Source: Bactericera cockerelli
Lineage: Eukaryota; Arthropoda; Insecta; Hemiptera; Triozidae
NCBI GenBank assembly: GCA_024516035.1
Contig: CM044956.1
Location: 27,749,101 to 27,813,100, forward strand
Reading direction: 5' to 3'
Length of the DNA stretch: 64,000 bases
Positions within the stretch are counted from its first letter, which is position 1. Each line of letters begins with the position of its first letter. The translations under genes and the position numbers were made by a program. The notes beneath the pieces were generated by a model. It saw only the letters and a program-made list of their open reading frames with translations. It was not told the origin of the DNA and did no database searches. This document shows positions 1-11,218 of this stretch, piece after piece.

Positions 1-193
1 TAAATAGACTTCACGAAATTTCCATCAATTCACAAAATTATGATTCACACATTTCAATTGATACTTCAGAAGTTATATTCACACTGACAAGAAGCACTGG
101 AAGACATCTCCTAAATATCACAGAAACCAAGTTTGGAAGTTAGGGAATAAGGAGTAAGAGAAATCACTTAACCTCTTTTCACCAACACCTGTC

Positions 194-478
194 ATGACTT
201 GTGTACGTCCAAAAAGTGGTAAACAGGATAGTACATCAAAACAATGTGATGATTTTGCGGCTGAGATTCAAAAAATAGCAGATTGCTACGAGCGTAACCG
301 ACAGATAAGACTTAGTAAAGTTCCTGAGAGATACTGCAACTGTGTGCTGCAGAGTCGTTGTAAAAGTCGTGCTCGATTGAAGGCGATCGAGAGAGCACAC
401 TCAAGGAGAGAGAAAAGGTTGAAATCAAAGATTGATAAAAAGAGTAGAAAAATCGGAAAAAAAAAAGGAGAAGATTAA
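194..478 (+). CDS. Unrecognised small basic protein ORF (94 aa)
   Basis: Single uninterrupted ORF from ATG (context CTGTC-ATG-A) to TAA. The protein is rich in Lys and Arg, especially over the last 35 residues (runs such as KSKIDKKSRK), so it could bind nucleic acid or be structural. The N-terminal half has an acidic/hydrophobic stretch (DDFAAEIQKIADCYERN) followed by Cys residues around YCNCVLQSRC. No signal peptide, membrane segment or known domain is visible. Composition is more protein-like than most ORFs of this window, and it lies outside the dispersed repeats I could recognise. It may be the last or only exon of a gene that extends to the left of the window, or a chance ORF. I do not recognise the family. 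Confidence 0.35.
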   Translation: MTCVRPKSGKQDSTSKQCDDFAAEIQKIADCYERNRQIRLSKVPERYCNCVLQSRCKSRARLKAIERAHSRREKRLKSKIDKKSRKIGKKKGED

Positions 479-1904
479 CGTGAAATGCATTCATTCTAAA
501 TCAGTACTTCAAGACAAATTCCTATTTTAATGCGTGTACTTTCTCTTGAACACTAAAAATAGATTAATAATGTTGATTGAAAATGAAGCAAAATATTTCA
601 GTTGTTCATCTAAAAAAGTTCATCATTCATGTATAAAACTCCATATAGAACTTATTTCAACCCATAAATCTAAGGATGAGTAAAAAAAAATCTGGTATAA
701 ACAATTCACGACTTTCCTTGTTTTATTAGGAATGCGAATGGGACCAAAAGCCACTGGTGACTCAAGGGTAACAGTTAGCTAAAAATCAATGTGAAATTCG
801 TAATCAGCACCTCAAAATAATAAATTGGATTTGATATGTCACAACCCCCATCTACGATAAATAATATATAAAAAAAATTGGTCTAATCGGGACCCTTGAA
901 AATACCAATAAATTGGAGCCGGGTTCCAAAAAGTTCAAGATATCATAAAATGATCTGAGTAAACCCCTAATATTTTTTTATTCTAAGAAAATGTTGTTCC
1001 CTAACTTTTTTTGTATTTTTACTCGATTCAAAGAAGCGGCCCTTGCGGCTGATTTTTGCGGCCCTGCGGATGCAGAATGCGGCCGATTTCAACCAAAAAA
1101 TCCGTGGTTTGTCTGGTGTATAAAATTAATTTCCATACCAAATTTCAAGTCTCCAGCTCTTACCGTTCTCGAGATATCGTGTTCACACACAGACAGACAT
1201 GCACACACACGAACCAAAACAACTTTTTTGGTATCCTGAGGCTATGATTCGTTCAGAAATGCGAAAAACTGGGTAGGTCAAATTTTTGGCTTTCGTTTGT
1301 CTGTCTTTCTGTTTGTCTGTCTATTCCGCGATAACTCTCGACCGGATTCATAAAAATTGTTGAAATTTAGTATACATGTTTATTTGGGTCCTAAAATTTT
1401 ACCTCTAGTGTTTTGGCCGAATTAAGCCACTCGGGGAAAAAATGGGGGCCGTTTTGGTGAAAATTGAAAACGATTTTTCTATTTTTATTAAATAAGTAAG
1501 GCTCTTGAAATTTTGTAAAGTCATTAAGAAAATATTTTTGAGTTTAGTAGTGAAATTTCGTGATCGTGAAAGCTAAGGGGACCGCACTGTGGTAAAAAAT
1601 CAAAAAAAAGGCCAAAGAAAAGGGCCGTTTGATATTTTTTAATTTAAACCTATCGAGTGGGGGTATTGAAAGAAAGTCTCGATGTCCTCATGCCTGATTG
1701 AATTTTTTTAATAGTGCCATAGTTAAATCTGTGTGAGGTTTACAGTTCACAGAAGTACTAGTATTTACCTCTTAACCAAATAGTTCTCTATTAGCCTGAA
1801 AATAAATAGATCACACAGAATTTACAACAAATCTTCTTATGGTACTTACTCGCATACACTCATTGGTGTAATTAAAGAAGAAAAAAACAGCAAAATTAGT
1901 AAAA
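479..1904. repeat. Intergenic stretch with dispersed-repeat fragments
   Basis: No gene seen. About 690-830 (CACGACTTTCC..CCACTGGT..AACAGTTAGC) recurs at about 15790-15875. About 1195-1450 (TTTTTTGGTATCCTGAGGC, then the GTCTGTCTTTCTG and CGATAACTCTCGACCGG region) recurs inverted at 5640-5835, and its left part recurs at 37840-37880, so it is one dispersed family. The rest is AT-rich with nothing recognised. Confidence 0.5.
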
Positions 1905-2672
1905 TACACTGCAAGTTATGGACACAATACTTTCCCGTGAAAGGTAATCAAAAATTTCAAAATTATTTTCATACTATCGCTAGAATCAGAGATTTTTTAC
2001 TGAATCACTTGTATTTTCAAAAGTTCTCAACGATTTTTGCTTCAAATTTTGTTTTTATTTGGTAGAATACCGTTTTTTCTACGTTCTAGATTCTACAAAA
2101 AAATCTGTATCGGCAAATGGTGGACCTAATTTTTTTTACTTTTTTTCCAAAATTTTGGTTTTCTTAAATATTAGAGCTCAATCAAAATTTATTAAAAAAT
2201 AATTATAAATGTACTTTGTAAAACGCTGATACGCATATATACCTACGTACATACAATTTTTTCAAAATCGGTTTGTACCGTTCACGTGTACCTATAAGCT
2301 TATAAGTAAAAAGTTAGTGGTCATCAGGCGCATGGTCTGTATCTCTATCACCAAGAACCGCTTGTGCGAAGTTGATGAATTTAAAATGGGACCATCTACA
2401 ATACAAAAAAAAAAATAAATAATAATAATACGTCTCCTATAATATATGTGAACAAAATTTCGTCAAAATCCGTTTTGTAGTTTCTGAGATTTGCGCGTTA
2501 CAAGGAATGTATATAACAGACCGGCAGACAGACACAAATCCAAAGTTGCTCAGGAGGTTATAAAAAGTCCGGAAGTATGAAGAAAAAAATTGAAATCGGA
2601 GCAATAAAATATTTTTTCTTACAAAAATGAACACAATACTTCCGATTTCTAATATGTATTAGAATTTTTCGG
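1905..2672 (+). repeat. Dispersed repeat R1, copy a (about 0.75 kb)
   Basis: R1 is the commonest repeat of the window. It starts near ACTGCCAATTATGGACACAA and has a TGTATCGGCAAGTCGTGG block, then a TTTCATCAAAATCGGGTGTACC block, then GCGCGTTACAAGG followed by a run of CAGACAGA units. It ends in a small palindrome, TTCCGATTTCTAATATTAG with its complement and CGGAAGT. This copy is diverged (ACTGCAAGTTATGG at the start). No intact ORF is visible. The class is unknown to me; no terminal inverted repeats or target-site duplication were identified. Confidence 0.6.
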
Positions 2673-4290
2673 GAGTTTAACATCTATTTCCCAGTCAAAA
2701 GATACTTACCGTATCGAAGTGTCCAAAAATTAGACTACAGTAAATCTAATTAAGAGAGACACACACGTTATCACCGATTTCAATGAGCGAATTCTCGAAA
2801 GTAAACAAAACCTTCGTAAACTGAATAAAGATTAACAAAACATAATTCAACAAAACTAAGTAACAAATAATAACATAGGAAATTCTACAAATACTTTTAG
2901 AATTAAAATTGAACAGTCCTATACTGAAATCGATCCATTGAAATCAAGAATTAGTGAAGGCTTACACAAAGTAAAGTAGTTATTTAGGTTTGGATGGGAC
3001 CTGTTAGTGATTTCACGGATGTATTGTATCAATGTCAGGTGACATAATATCAATAAGCATGATTGATCACATGCCAGGATGTATATAGAATGTAATATAC
3101 TCAGTCAGTTCTTAAAGTATTCACCTATCCTACATATGTAATTATGACATAACTTCTTTTTGTGGGTTTATGTAATTTCTTTCACGAATAAAATTCCTTG
3201 AAGGTACTTATCACCTTATGTATGCAATAAGATTGGGCATCATTTCATAATAAGTAATAACAACAAAAACATTGCGTAGATATGCACCCATAATACAGTA
3301 GCAATTGTGGTTTGGAAGTAGAGGGTCTGTATCAAAGATCCTGATGAATGCACTAAAACAGTTCATGATAACACCAAAACAAATCCAAGAAATGTGTGAG
3401 ACAGTTCTGAAAGATTCAATACACATCATTGATACCCACACATCCATGGAGTATGAAAAAAAAAGCGAAAAAAAAAACAGAAAATAAAAGAAGAAGAAAA
3501 AAAAATGTTTCTAGGAAAAAATGTATTTTACTGGTGGTGGCAATCAACAAAAATACTGGCAGCATCTTTGTTTTATTTTTTTATAATAAATAAAACATTT
3601 GTTTCTCTCTTCTGGCGAAAATAATGCTGGAAAACTACAAATTTCAAACCAAATATTAAACTTTACTCGGTCAGAAATGAGTGGACCAGTATAATGACCA
3701 TTGGGTTCATGAAGGTTCTAGACTCGGAGTCACCCACCAAGTATATCTCGTTGGACGTTGCTGAACTTCAGCTGTCTTACGATAATGATTCAACGTGTTA
3801 TGACGATGACTTGCAGCTTGCAGAGGATTGACTTTGAAGTGAGGGGTTCCGCTGGTTAAGCAGTTGTGTAAACTATCAGGATTTCATTGGAGCCTCCTGA
3901 TTCAAATTCGAAAAGGGGAGGAGTTCGTCAAGGAAACCCACTCGGGTGGAAAAACCTCGTCACCACGGGGAGTCAAAGCCACATGCATCTGCTGACGATG
4001 TTCAGTGGATCTGTAAGAACAGTGGTTCCCAATCTGGTGCGGAATTGAGGCCAACTTTGAGAATTTATTATGAAATCATTTTCACTAGTATCTTCCAAAA
4101 TGCCTAGTTAACTATTTCAGATGTGGTATCTTATGATATTTCAGAAAACAAAATTAAATCACTACATCCTACCACAGTAACAACTTTCAACTTCACGAAG
4201 TAAATAAAGTTGAAGAAGAATCTGTTTGTTTCTCCCTATGAGGACTCATTAATACTGACATAAGTAATTCTGTCGTGTCCTGTACTTGTT
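2673..4290. other. No gene supported; degenerate repeat pieces
   Basis: About 2673-3640 is AT-rich with nothing recognised; a 60-codon ORF at 3305-3487 is not supported by any family feature. Around 3735-3770, CTCGTTGGACGTTGCTGAAC resembles the minus-strand body of the 5S-derived SINE described elsewhere, but too little is left to delimit it. At about 4018, CAGTGGTTCCCAATCTGG resembles a hAT terminal repeat, without a matching partner. Confidence 0.3.
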
Positions 4291-4299
4291 TTTTATAGT

Positions 4300-4505
4300 C
4301 TGGCTTTGGGACTATAAACAGGGAGTAGACCAGCAGTCTGGCTGGGGGACTATAAACAGGGAGTAGTAGACCAGCATTGGCTTAGTTCTGGGGGCCCTTG
4401 TCAAATATTAGCCTCCATGTAAAGACGGTGGTAGAAGTGCTGAGTCATTCTTCCACTGTCTGTCTGGCTACCATCGTTCACGATGACGCCACCCTATGAT
4501 GATGA
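4300..4505 (-). repeat. Dispersed repeat R6 with internal tandem (inverted copy of 44583-44830)
   Basis: Contains a repeated block GACTATAAACAGGGAGTAG..ACCAGC (two copies), then a block around GGGGGCCCTTGTCAAATATT and TCGTTCACGATGACGCC, ending in ATGATGATGA. The reverse complement is found at 44583-44830, where the tandem block occurs three times and the simple tail is a CAT run. The simple-repeat tail suggests a SINE or LINE 3' end. Confidence 0.55.
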
Positions 4506-5560
4506 ACTTTGAATAGAGTTTTCAGTTTAACACATTATCTGAGCGCAAAGGAGTGAGCCAGGCCAAGTTCCAAGTTCCCGGTTTTTCACACCATGATAAA
4601 TTTAATATCTTCGGTTCAATTGATCATAGAGATATGAAATTTAGAACAAAGATTGTCCTAATATCATTAAAAAGACATTAAAAATTTCAAGAGTCTATGC
4701 AAAAAACTGTCACAGGAAAGTGATTTTAAAATTTGCAATTTTGTCTCTGACTGACTGACTGACTCACTGACAGATCATCAAAATTATGAGGTACTTCCCG
4801 ACAACCTAGAAACCTAAAATTTCGCATGGTGCTAGGGTTCATTGTAAAAATACTGAAAACTGGAACTTTCGCACTTATCATGCTGTTAAACGGTGTTCTT
4901 TTAGGGAGGAAGTACACTCGATTATGCATATAAATAATGAGGCACTTGTCCACTACCTAAAAAGGTGAAATTTTGCATGGTGGAAGGGTTTAATGTAAAA
5001 ATACAGGGAAAAATATGAAAACCGGAACTTGAGAGAATCTGTGTAATAAGGTTTACAGTCCACAGAACTACTAGTTATAAATGTTTATATGTATATACCT
5101 ATATCTAAAACCTCTTCTTACAAGAAAGTTAAATAAAATAAAAAAACATAATCTAGGTTTTTTCAAAGAAACTTCATTCTTGTTCAAGGAAAGACACTGA
5201 CATAGAGCTTCAAACTTTGAAGATTGTCAGAATGCTAAGTGATAAAATATGAGTTATACCACAACCCCTATAGAATCGGTAGGGTGAAAAACCTCTTTCC
5301 CGCAATACAATATTCAAAATGGCTCCCGCTTTGCCCCTGAGAAGCCCATGGGCGCTTTCATAAAATTAAATTTCTACCCTCTTTCATACAGTGCAGTGGC
5401 TGTGTATTTTTTTGCCACAATTGTTGTTAAACCGTATACCTCACGCACAAATCATTCTCTTCCATTCCTACAGTGTGTATCGGAAAAGTCTGTGTTGTAA
5501 AATTTGGCAAGAATCACATTGAGATCTTTCAAAAATAAATCAATTTTTATTATACACTTT
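4506..5560. other. No gene; degenerate Helitron-like fragment
   Basis: About 4730-5040 has the CTGACTGACTGACTG run and a repeated block on AAAATTTCGCATGG, as seen inside Helitron-type elements of this window, but no CTAG end or hairpin was delimited. The remainder is AT-rich with nothing recognised. Confidence 0.25.
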
Positions 5561-6182
5561 TAAACGGAACAGAACGAACAGTCATAATAAAATGCACTGT
5601 TTATTGACTGTTACTCCCAAAATGTAAACAAATATTCGAACAAATGGCCCCCATGTGGCCCGAGTGGCCGAAATAGGCCCAAAAAGGTAAAATTTTAGGA
5701 ATGAACAAATGAACATGTATACTAAATTTAACAATTTTGAACTATCCGGTCGAGAGTTATCGCGAAACAGATAGACAGACAAACAGATAAACGAAAGACA
5801 AATCTTTCAGTACCCAAGTTAAAACAGAACCTCACTGCGTTCGGTCATTAATAATAAAAATAATAATGGTGGCGCAGGAAACATCTGCAATCAGCCATGG
5901 CGTAGAAGTGGGCGATCCCATCGTCCAGACGAAAACATCCGCAGTCAGCCCTCACAGGTCGAAAGCCAAGAGAGTCCATCAAGAACTGGCAAAAAAGTAC
6001 GAACTCATTAGTGATCTTCCCTAGTACACATCGGAACCTGTGATAGAATCCAGAGGTCATCAAACACCTCGGCCGAGTTGTGAAGAACGCCTGTACAAAG
6101 AAAGAGATTTACTCTACTGGGACCAAACAATTCTAACAGATAGAAATTTAGCCCACAACAAACCCGATTTATAATTTATTTT
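5561..6182 (-). repeat. Inverted copy of the 1195-1450 repeat; otherwise empty
   Basis: 5640-5835 matches the reverse complement of 1250-1450, including the AGACAGACAAACAGATAA run and TCGAGAGTTATCGCG. 5850-6180 shows no gene that I can support. Confidence 0.5.
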
Positions 6183-6405
6183 AACCAGCGTCGATGGCGC
6201 GTTGAATGCACCGGTTCTCGTAAGATCACCGAAGTTAAGCAACGTCCAGCGAAGTGAAAACTTCGTGATGCTGGCATTCCGGCCCAATCCAGGCTGTGTG
6301 AGATTAATATAGGTAGCAGTTTTGTGAATTTCATGCGAATGGAGGTTAACGCCCCATCGTGATATGACCATGCCGTTGAAACTGACGTTAAACTCAATTT
6401 AAAAA
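6183..6405 (+). repeat. 5S-rRNA-derived SINE, copy 1 (box C deleted)
   Basis: The 5' part follows insect 5S rRNA: GCGTTGAATGCACCGGTTCTCG, then GATCACCGAAGTTAAGC. The stretch that would hold the 5S box C (ACTTGGATGGGTGACC) is missing, and the sequence jumps to CGTGATGCTGGC. A shared non-5S body follows (GGCCCAATCCAGGCTG, TGCGAATGGAGG, GTGATATGACCATG, GACGTTAAAC) and then an A-rich tail. 5S-derived SINEs are known as class SINE3. The element is non-coding. Confidence 0.8.
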
Positions 6406-7159
6406 AAAAACCCTGATTTAATCTACATCAATAAACTAGAGAAAACAGCTATAATGATAGATATAGCTGTTCATGTAACCCACAACATCACAAAAACAGA
6501 AATGGAAAAAAACAGCAAATACGAAGAGAAAATGACGATATGAAGAAAACGTGGAGATTGAAGTCAATCAGATTAGAACCAATCAGGCGCGGCCGGTGGG
6601 AAAAACACCAACTGTTTCTCCCTGCGGTTACCGCTTTCTATTAATTTATAACTGCGGCTAGGCCTGCGGCGCGGTGCGTTCACCGAGGCATGGCCGTGCT
6701 GGTGAAAGAAAAATATTTGGTAGATATGTATTGATAGTTTACAATACATAAAAGACTTTTTCAAGGACACCTTCCGAGGCAGTTTACTCAGAACTGAGGC
6801 AACGTTACCTTTTTAAACAGCGAAACTAAGCCTTTGCCTGAAATATTTCCCTGCGCTTCTGTCCTTGATCTTAAGAACCAAGGTTTTGTATACGTATGCT
6901 GTTAAACATTTCCAAAGAACTTGGTCCAAAAGTGCCAAAGGTTTCAACGGCGAAGGGAATGAAGTTATAAAGATTCTTTAGGTCTTTGTATTTCAGGCAC
7001 TTATTATTTTTTTTACAAAACGAACACTATACTTCCGATTTCTAATATTGAAAAAAAATATCGGAAGTAAAATAATACATCAAGAACTAGCAAAAACCAC
7101 CATCTGATCCAAGAAAAAATTTCACACTACATATACAATCCTGAAAACATCCTAGAAAA
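6406..7159. repeat. Helitron-like and R1 3'-end fragments
   Basis: 6650-6755 (CGGCTAGGCCTGCGG, GGCATGGCCGTGCTGGTGAAAG, TTTGGTAGATATGTATTGA) recurs at 29560-29645, where it abuts an inverted CTAG Helitron end. 7004-7072 is a lone R1 3' end (ACTTCCGATTTCTAATATT and CGGAAGT palindrome). No gene is present. Confidence 0.45.
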
Positions 7160-8951
7160 TAAAAAAAACACTGCCAATTATGGACACAATACTTCCTCGT
7201 GATTGTTTCACATTGTTAACACGTGCCCAATTTGAGATTTTATACAAAATTAATTGTATCTCCAAAACGACTGAACCGATTTGATTTGATTTGATTTATA
7301 TTTGATTTATATGGTAGAAAACCGTTTTTTCTACATTCTAGATTCCACAAAAAATTCTGTATCGGCAAGTCGTGGTACTTATTTTTTGACTTTTTTGTCC
7401 AAAATTTCGGATTTTCTTATACAGGGTGATTCAGAAAAGTACCGTCAAACGTTAACCACATATTCTATGGGCTAGTTAAGGAGGGGTCAACTCTATAAAA
7501 GAAAGTGCGCAAATGCCTCCTAACGGAGGTACACGCCCCTTAAGGTGTTTTTAAACAATCGAAATTTTCATTTTACGGCTTACCTATTTGGGATATCACA
7601 ATGTGGTAAAAAAATCACTCTCAATACTAGATAGCACCTTTCTTTTGACACAAAATTTAACACCATTCCAATGTCAGGGGCGGTCTCAGGAGGGTCAGAT
7701 GGTAGAAAAAAGGTTTTATTCGTTGCTTGTAATTGAATTTGGTTTTCACCTTATTAAAACGTCTGTCATTGTCTACAAAAATGTTCTGAATAATTTTTTT
7801 CTCAAAACAACACAAACGCTTGAAAATTGAAATTGAAGATTTTAAAACCGCATTAAGTTTTGAAACCTATGCAACTAGCATACAATTTTAGAACAAGAAT
7901 TTCCAGCCAATTCATTATTTAACAAAGAAATACACCTGGAATATTTGAACGTGTTCGTCAATCTTTTCGAAGGCGTATGGAGGTCTGCATTGAAGCCAGA
8001 GGAGCCCATGTGGAACATTTGCTGTAAATCTTATTTCGGCTTAAGCCCTTCAATTTCGATTTTCAAGCGTTTGTGTTGGTTTGAGAAAAAAATTATTCAG
8101 GACATTTTTGTAGACAATGACAAACGTTTTAATAGGGTGAAAACAAAATTCAATTACGAGCAACGACTAAAAAGTTAGAACCTTTTTTCTACCATCTGAC
8201 CCTCCTGAGACCGCCCCTGACATTGAAATGGTGTTAAATTTTGTGCCAAAAGAAAGGTGCTATCTAGTATTGAGAGTGATTTTTTTACCACATTGCGATA
8301 TCCCAAATAGGTAAGCCGTAAAATGAAAATTTCGATTGTTTAAAAACACCTTAAGGGGCGTGTACCTCCGTTAGGAGGCATTTGCGCACTTTCTTTTATA
8401 GAGTTGACCCCTCCTTAACTAGCCCATAGAATATGTGGTTAACGTTTGACGGTACTTTTCTGAATCACCCTGTATATCAGAGTCAAATTATAATTAATTT
8501 AAAAATAAATATATATAACTTAAGTAAAACAGTAATATGCATATTCTTACAAAATTTCATCAAAATCGGGTGTACCGTTCACGAGATATAAGCGTTTAAG
8601 TAAAAAGTTAGTGGTCAGGCGCATGGTCTCTTTCACCCAGAACCGCTGGTATGAATTCAATGAATTTAAAATGGGACCATCTACAGAATGTCTCCTAGAT
8701 ATGTGCAAAATTTCAACAAAATCGGTCGAGTAGTTTCTGAAATTTGCGCGTTACAAGGAATCGTTTTAACAGACCGACGGATCGACAGACCGACAGACCG
8801 ACAGACGGACACAAAACAAAATTTACTCAGTAGGTTATGAAACGTCCAGAAATATGAAAAAAATTGAAATCGGAGCAAAAAAAATATTTTTTTTACAAAA
8901 ACGAACACAATACTTCCGATTTCTAATATTAGAAATTTCTCGGAAGTAATA
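7160..8951 (+). repeat. R1 copy b, split by a hairpin element
   Basis: The left part, 7160-7421, breaks off in TTTCGGATTTTCTTATA. The right part, 8473-8951, resumes at TATCAGAGTCAAATTATAA and runs to the terminal palindrome. Other R1 copies (for example 58760-58790) read straight through this point, so the 7422-8472 sequence is an insertion. Confidence 0.8.
7422..8472. mobile_element. 1.05-kb long-hairpin TIR element at a TA site
   Basis: Begins CAGGGTGATTCAGAAAAG and ends with its exact reverse complement, flanked on both sides by TA. The arms are about 417 bp (7422-7838) and 425 bp (8048-8472) and differ by only scattered substitutions and a short insertion, around a spacer of about 210 bp. 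The CAGGGTG ends and the TA target suggest a Tc1/mariner-type non-autonomous foldback element. There is no transposase. A transcript through it would form a long double-stranded RNA. Confidence 0.85.
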
Positions 8952-10389
8952 CAAACTATACTGGAATAGAACTTTACATACCGACAAAACAGTACTACAC
9001 AACAGCTCAGATATCACATTTTCTGTAAAAACGACCGAACAACGTATCTACTAGACATAGCTGTACCTGGAGATAGAAGTGTCATTTATATTTATATTAT
9101 ATAAAAAAAGAAAAAATCACAAAATATATTCCACTAGCAGTCGAAATTAAAAAAATATATAACCAAACCAAAGTCGTTCCAACAGTAATATCTACCACAA
9201 AAATAACATCAAAAACACCATCATGGGTAAATCATCCGCAAAAACTATAAATATCAACCTTTCGATTCGATCATACAAAAAGCAGTCACTCTGAAAACAG
9301 GAAGCGTAGCAAGAAAATTTCTACAGTAAAAAGCTTCCATAGGTGTACACAACTTGGTAGAAAACCCGTTGTAAACATATTTGTCCTCCGTCATAATGAA
9401 ATAGATAAACTATAAATAATAATATTGATAATATCTCACTCGGCCACTGTGACTACATAGGTAAAAGTATATGTATGTATATTGTAATTGTATATTTCAT
9501 AACCTCCTCTATTTCTACAAACTGTAAAAATAATCATGTAAACTCTAAAGGATAGACAAGAAATACTCTATTAGCAAAGACCTCTATAATTATGTATTCA
9601 ATATAATAAGTAATGAGAAATTCCGATATGAGATCTGCAAAAAACTGTTGCAATTATTGCAACAACAACAAAAAAATCTTTTCAGTTTTCAAACCCATTG
9701 TTATACCAATCCTGCTTTTGGACTTGAGATAAGCTTCTAATATAACCTGACGGACGTACCCGATTAAAATTTTCCCCAGATTTTTCTCATTCAAGTTTTT
9801 CCATTCTAAGACAATACGTATAAAGCCAGTGATTAAATATGATGCACACTCTGTATGAGACATCGAGAATTTCATATCAGCTGAAATGTCTCTTCTCCTC
9901 CCCTTACAACTTATAACAGAAGGGCAAACCCCTCCAAGCGAGTGGGTAGGTAACAATTCAAACCCTCAAAGGCTTTTTGATTTCTACAAAGAGATTTTCG
10001 GAAGATTAACATTTACGGAGAGTTTTGACAAAATACAACATTTTACAATCATATCGCACAGGTGTCACATCGGTGATCTGACCATTTCTTTTTTAGTAAT
10101 ATCTTTCGATTTTTTGTGTTTGTTAAAAGTGTCGAGTGAATTTTTTTACGTAAACTTTTCTTATTTTAATATTGCGTAAATGCATTGATAAAATTGTAAT
10201 ATTAATTGCTCATTCCTTAGTTGAATATTATTTTTATTTTTTGTTTCACCAAGTAATTCATACCCACTCGTATACATATGTATTATGTTCTTAGAGATTT
10301 TGAAAAACGATTAATTGAACTGATTGATTTAGAAGCTTTTCAGTTTAATAAAGGCATTTATAGTACCTAGCTTAATTTACAAAAATAAT
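8952..10389. other. Upstream region of huckebein; no gene seen
   Basis: 8952-9640 is AT-rich without recognised repeats. 9640-10389 should hold the huckebein promoter and 5'UTR. A 97-codon ORF at 9886-10179 shows no family feature and ends in low-complexity TTTT-rich codons, so it is not called. No unambiguous TATA box or initiator was found. Confidence 0.3.
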
Positions 10390-11218
10390 ATGAGCAACTC
10401 TTTGAAAATCTTTCGTCCTTGGGACGTTCATCAAGATCTTTGGAAATGTGAAGAGAAAAATGATATTGCTGAAATTACACATCAACTAATGGAAGATAGC
10501 TCTCACATGGAAGGAAACTATCTATTGAATAAGAAATCCAGGTTAAGAGAAGAGGGTGTAGAATCGGATTCAAGAAATAGCAATGACGAAAGTAAACCAT
10601 ACTCCGAAATGAGAGAGAAAATAATTCCTAGTGAAAACGAAAATCAAATATCCGAAAGAAACAGCCATTGTGATCAAAAAGTAGAAGAATATATTCTTGA
10701 TAATAGAAGAAAATGTACAAATAATACCAGTGATAGTCAAAGTAATAAACACTTAGAAAATAGTTTTCAATATAGTCATGCTACCACTGAATCAAGTCAT
10801 AAAACCAAACATGATCGGCGACATTCTAGAAAATTTAAGAAAAGTTTACCAGAGAAAATACCAGAAACTCACAGCTCCTTGTCTAGTCCTAGCAATACAT
10901 TAGATTCAACAACTCTCAGTGCTGATCCACTCTACCAGACTGACGTCAATTTCAGAAACTTTGAGAAGAACTTCTATCCGGATTTCCGAAGTTTAGAATT
11001 CCTACCTGAAGACATTTTGGACCCTATTTTAATGGCAGGACTTCCTTTAGGGGCCCCTTTGGATCCTTACTGGTCTAATTTGGCTTTAGAGTACTTCAAA
11101 AATCAAGAGGCCAATATTAAAAACAAACAAGCAAGACCGAAGAAATTCAACTGCCCATACTGCAATGTGGCGTTTAGCAATAACGGACAACTGAAAGGGC
11201 ATATTCGGATACATACAG
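10390..11218 (+). CDS. hkb: hkb coding exon 1
   Basis: ATG to donor CATACAG|GTAAGA, phase 1. Encodes residues 1-276, including the FRPW motif and the whole first zinc finger. The start was chosen as the first ATG of the open frame, which places FRPW near the N terminus as expected for the family. Reading on without splicing adds only 15 residues (KMSLHKKH...) before a stop. Confidence 0.87.

Noticed and set aside
7588..8178. ORFs inside the hairpin element
   Set aside because: Short frames arising in the two arms and loop of a non-coding foldback element; no transposase motif.
9886..10179. 97-codon ORF upstream of hkb
   Set aside because: Low-complexity TTT/ATT codons at the end, no family feature, and it lies where hkb promoter/5'UTR is expected.
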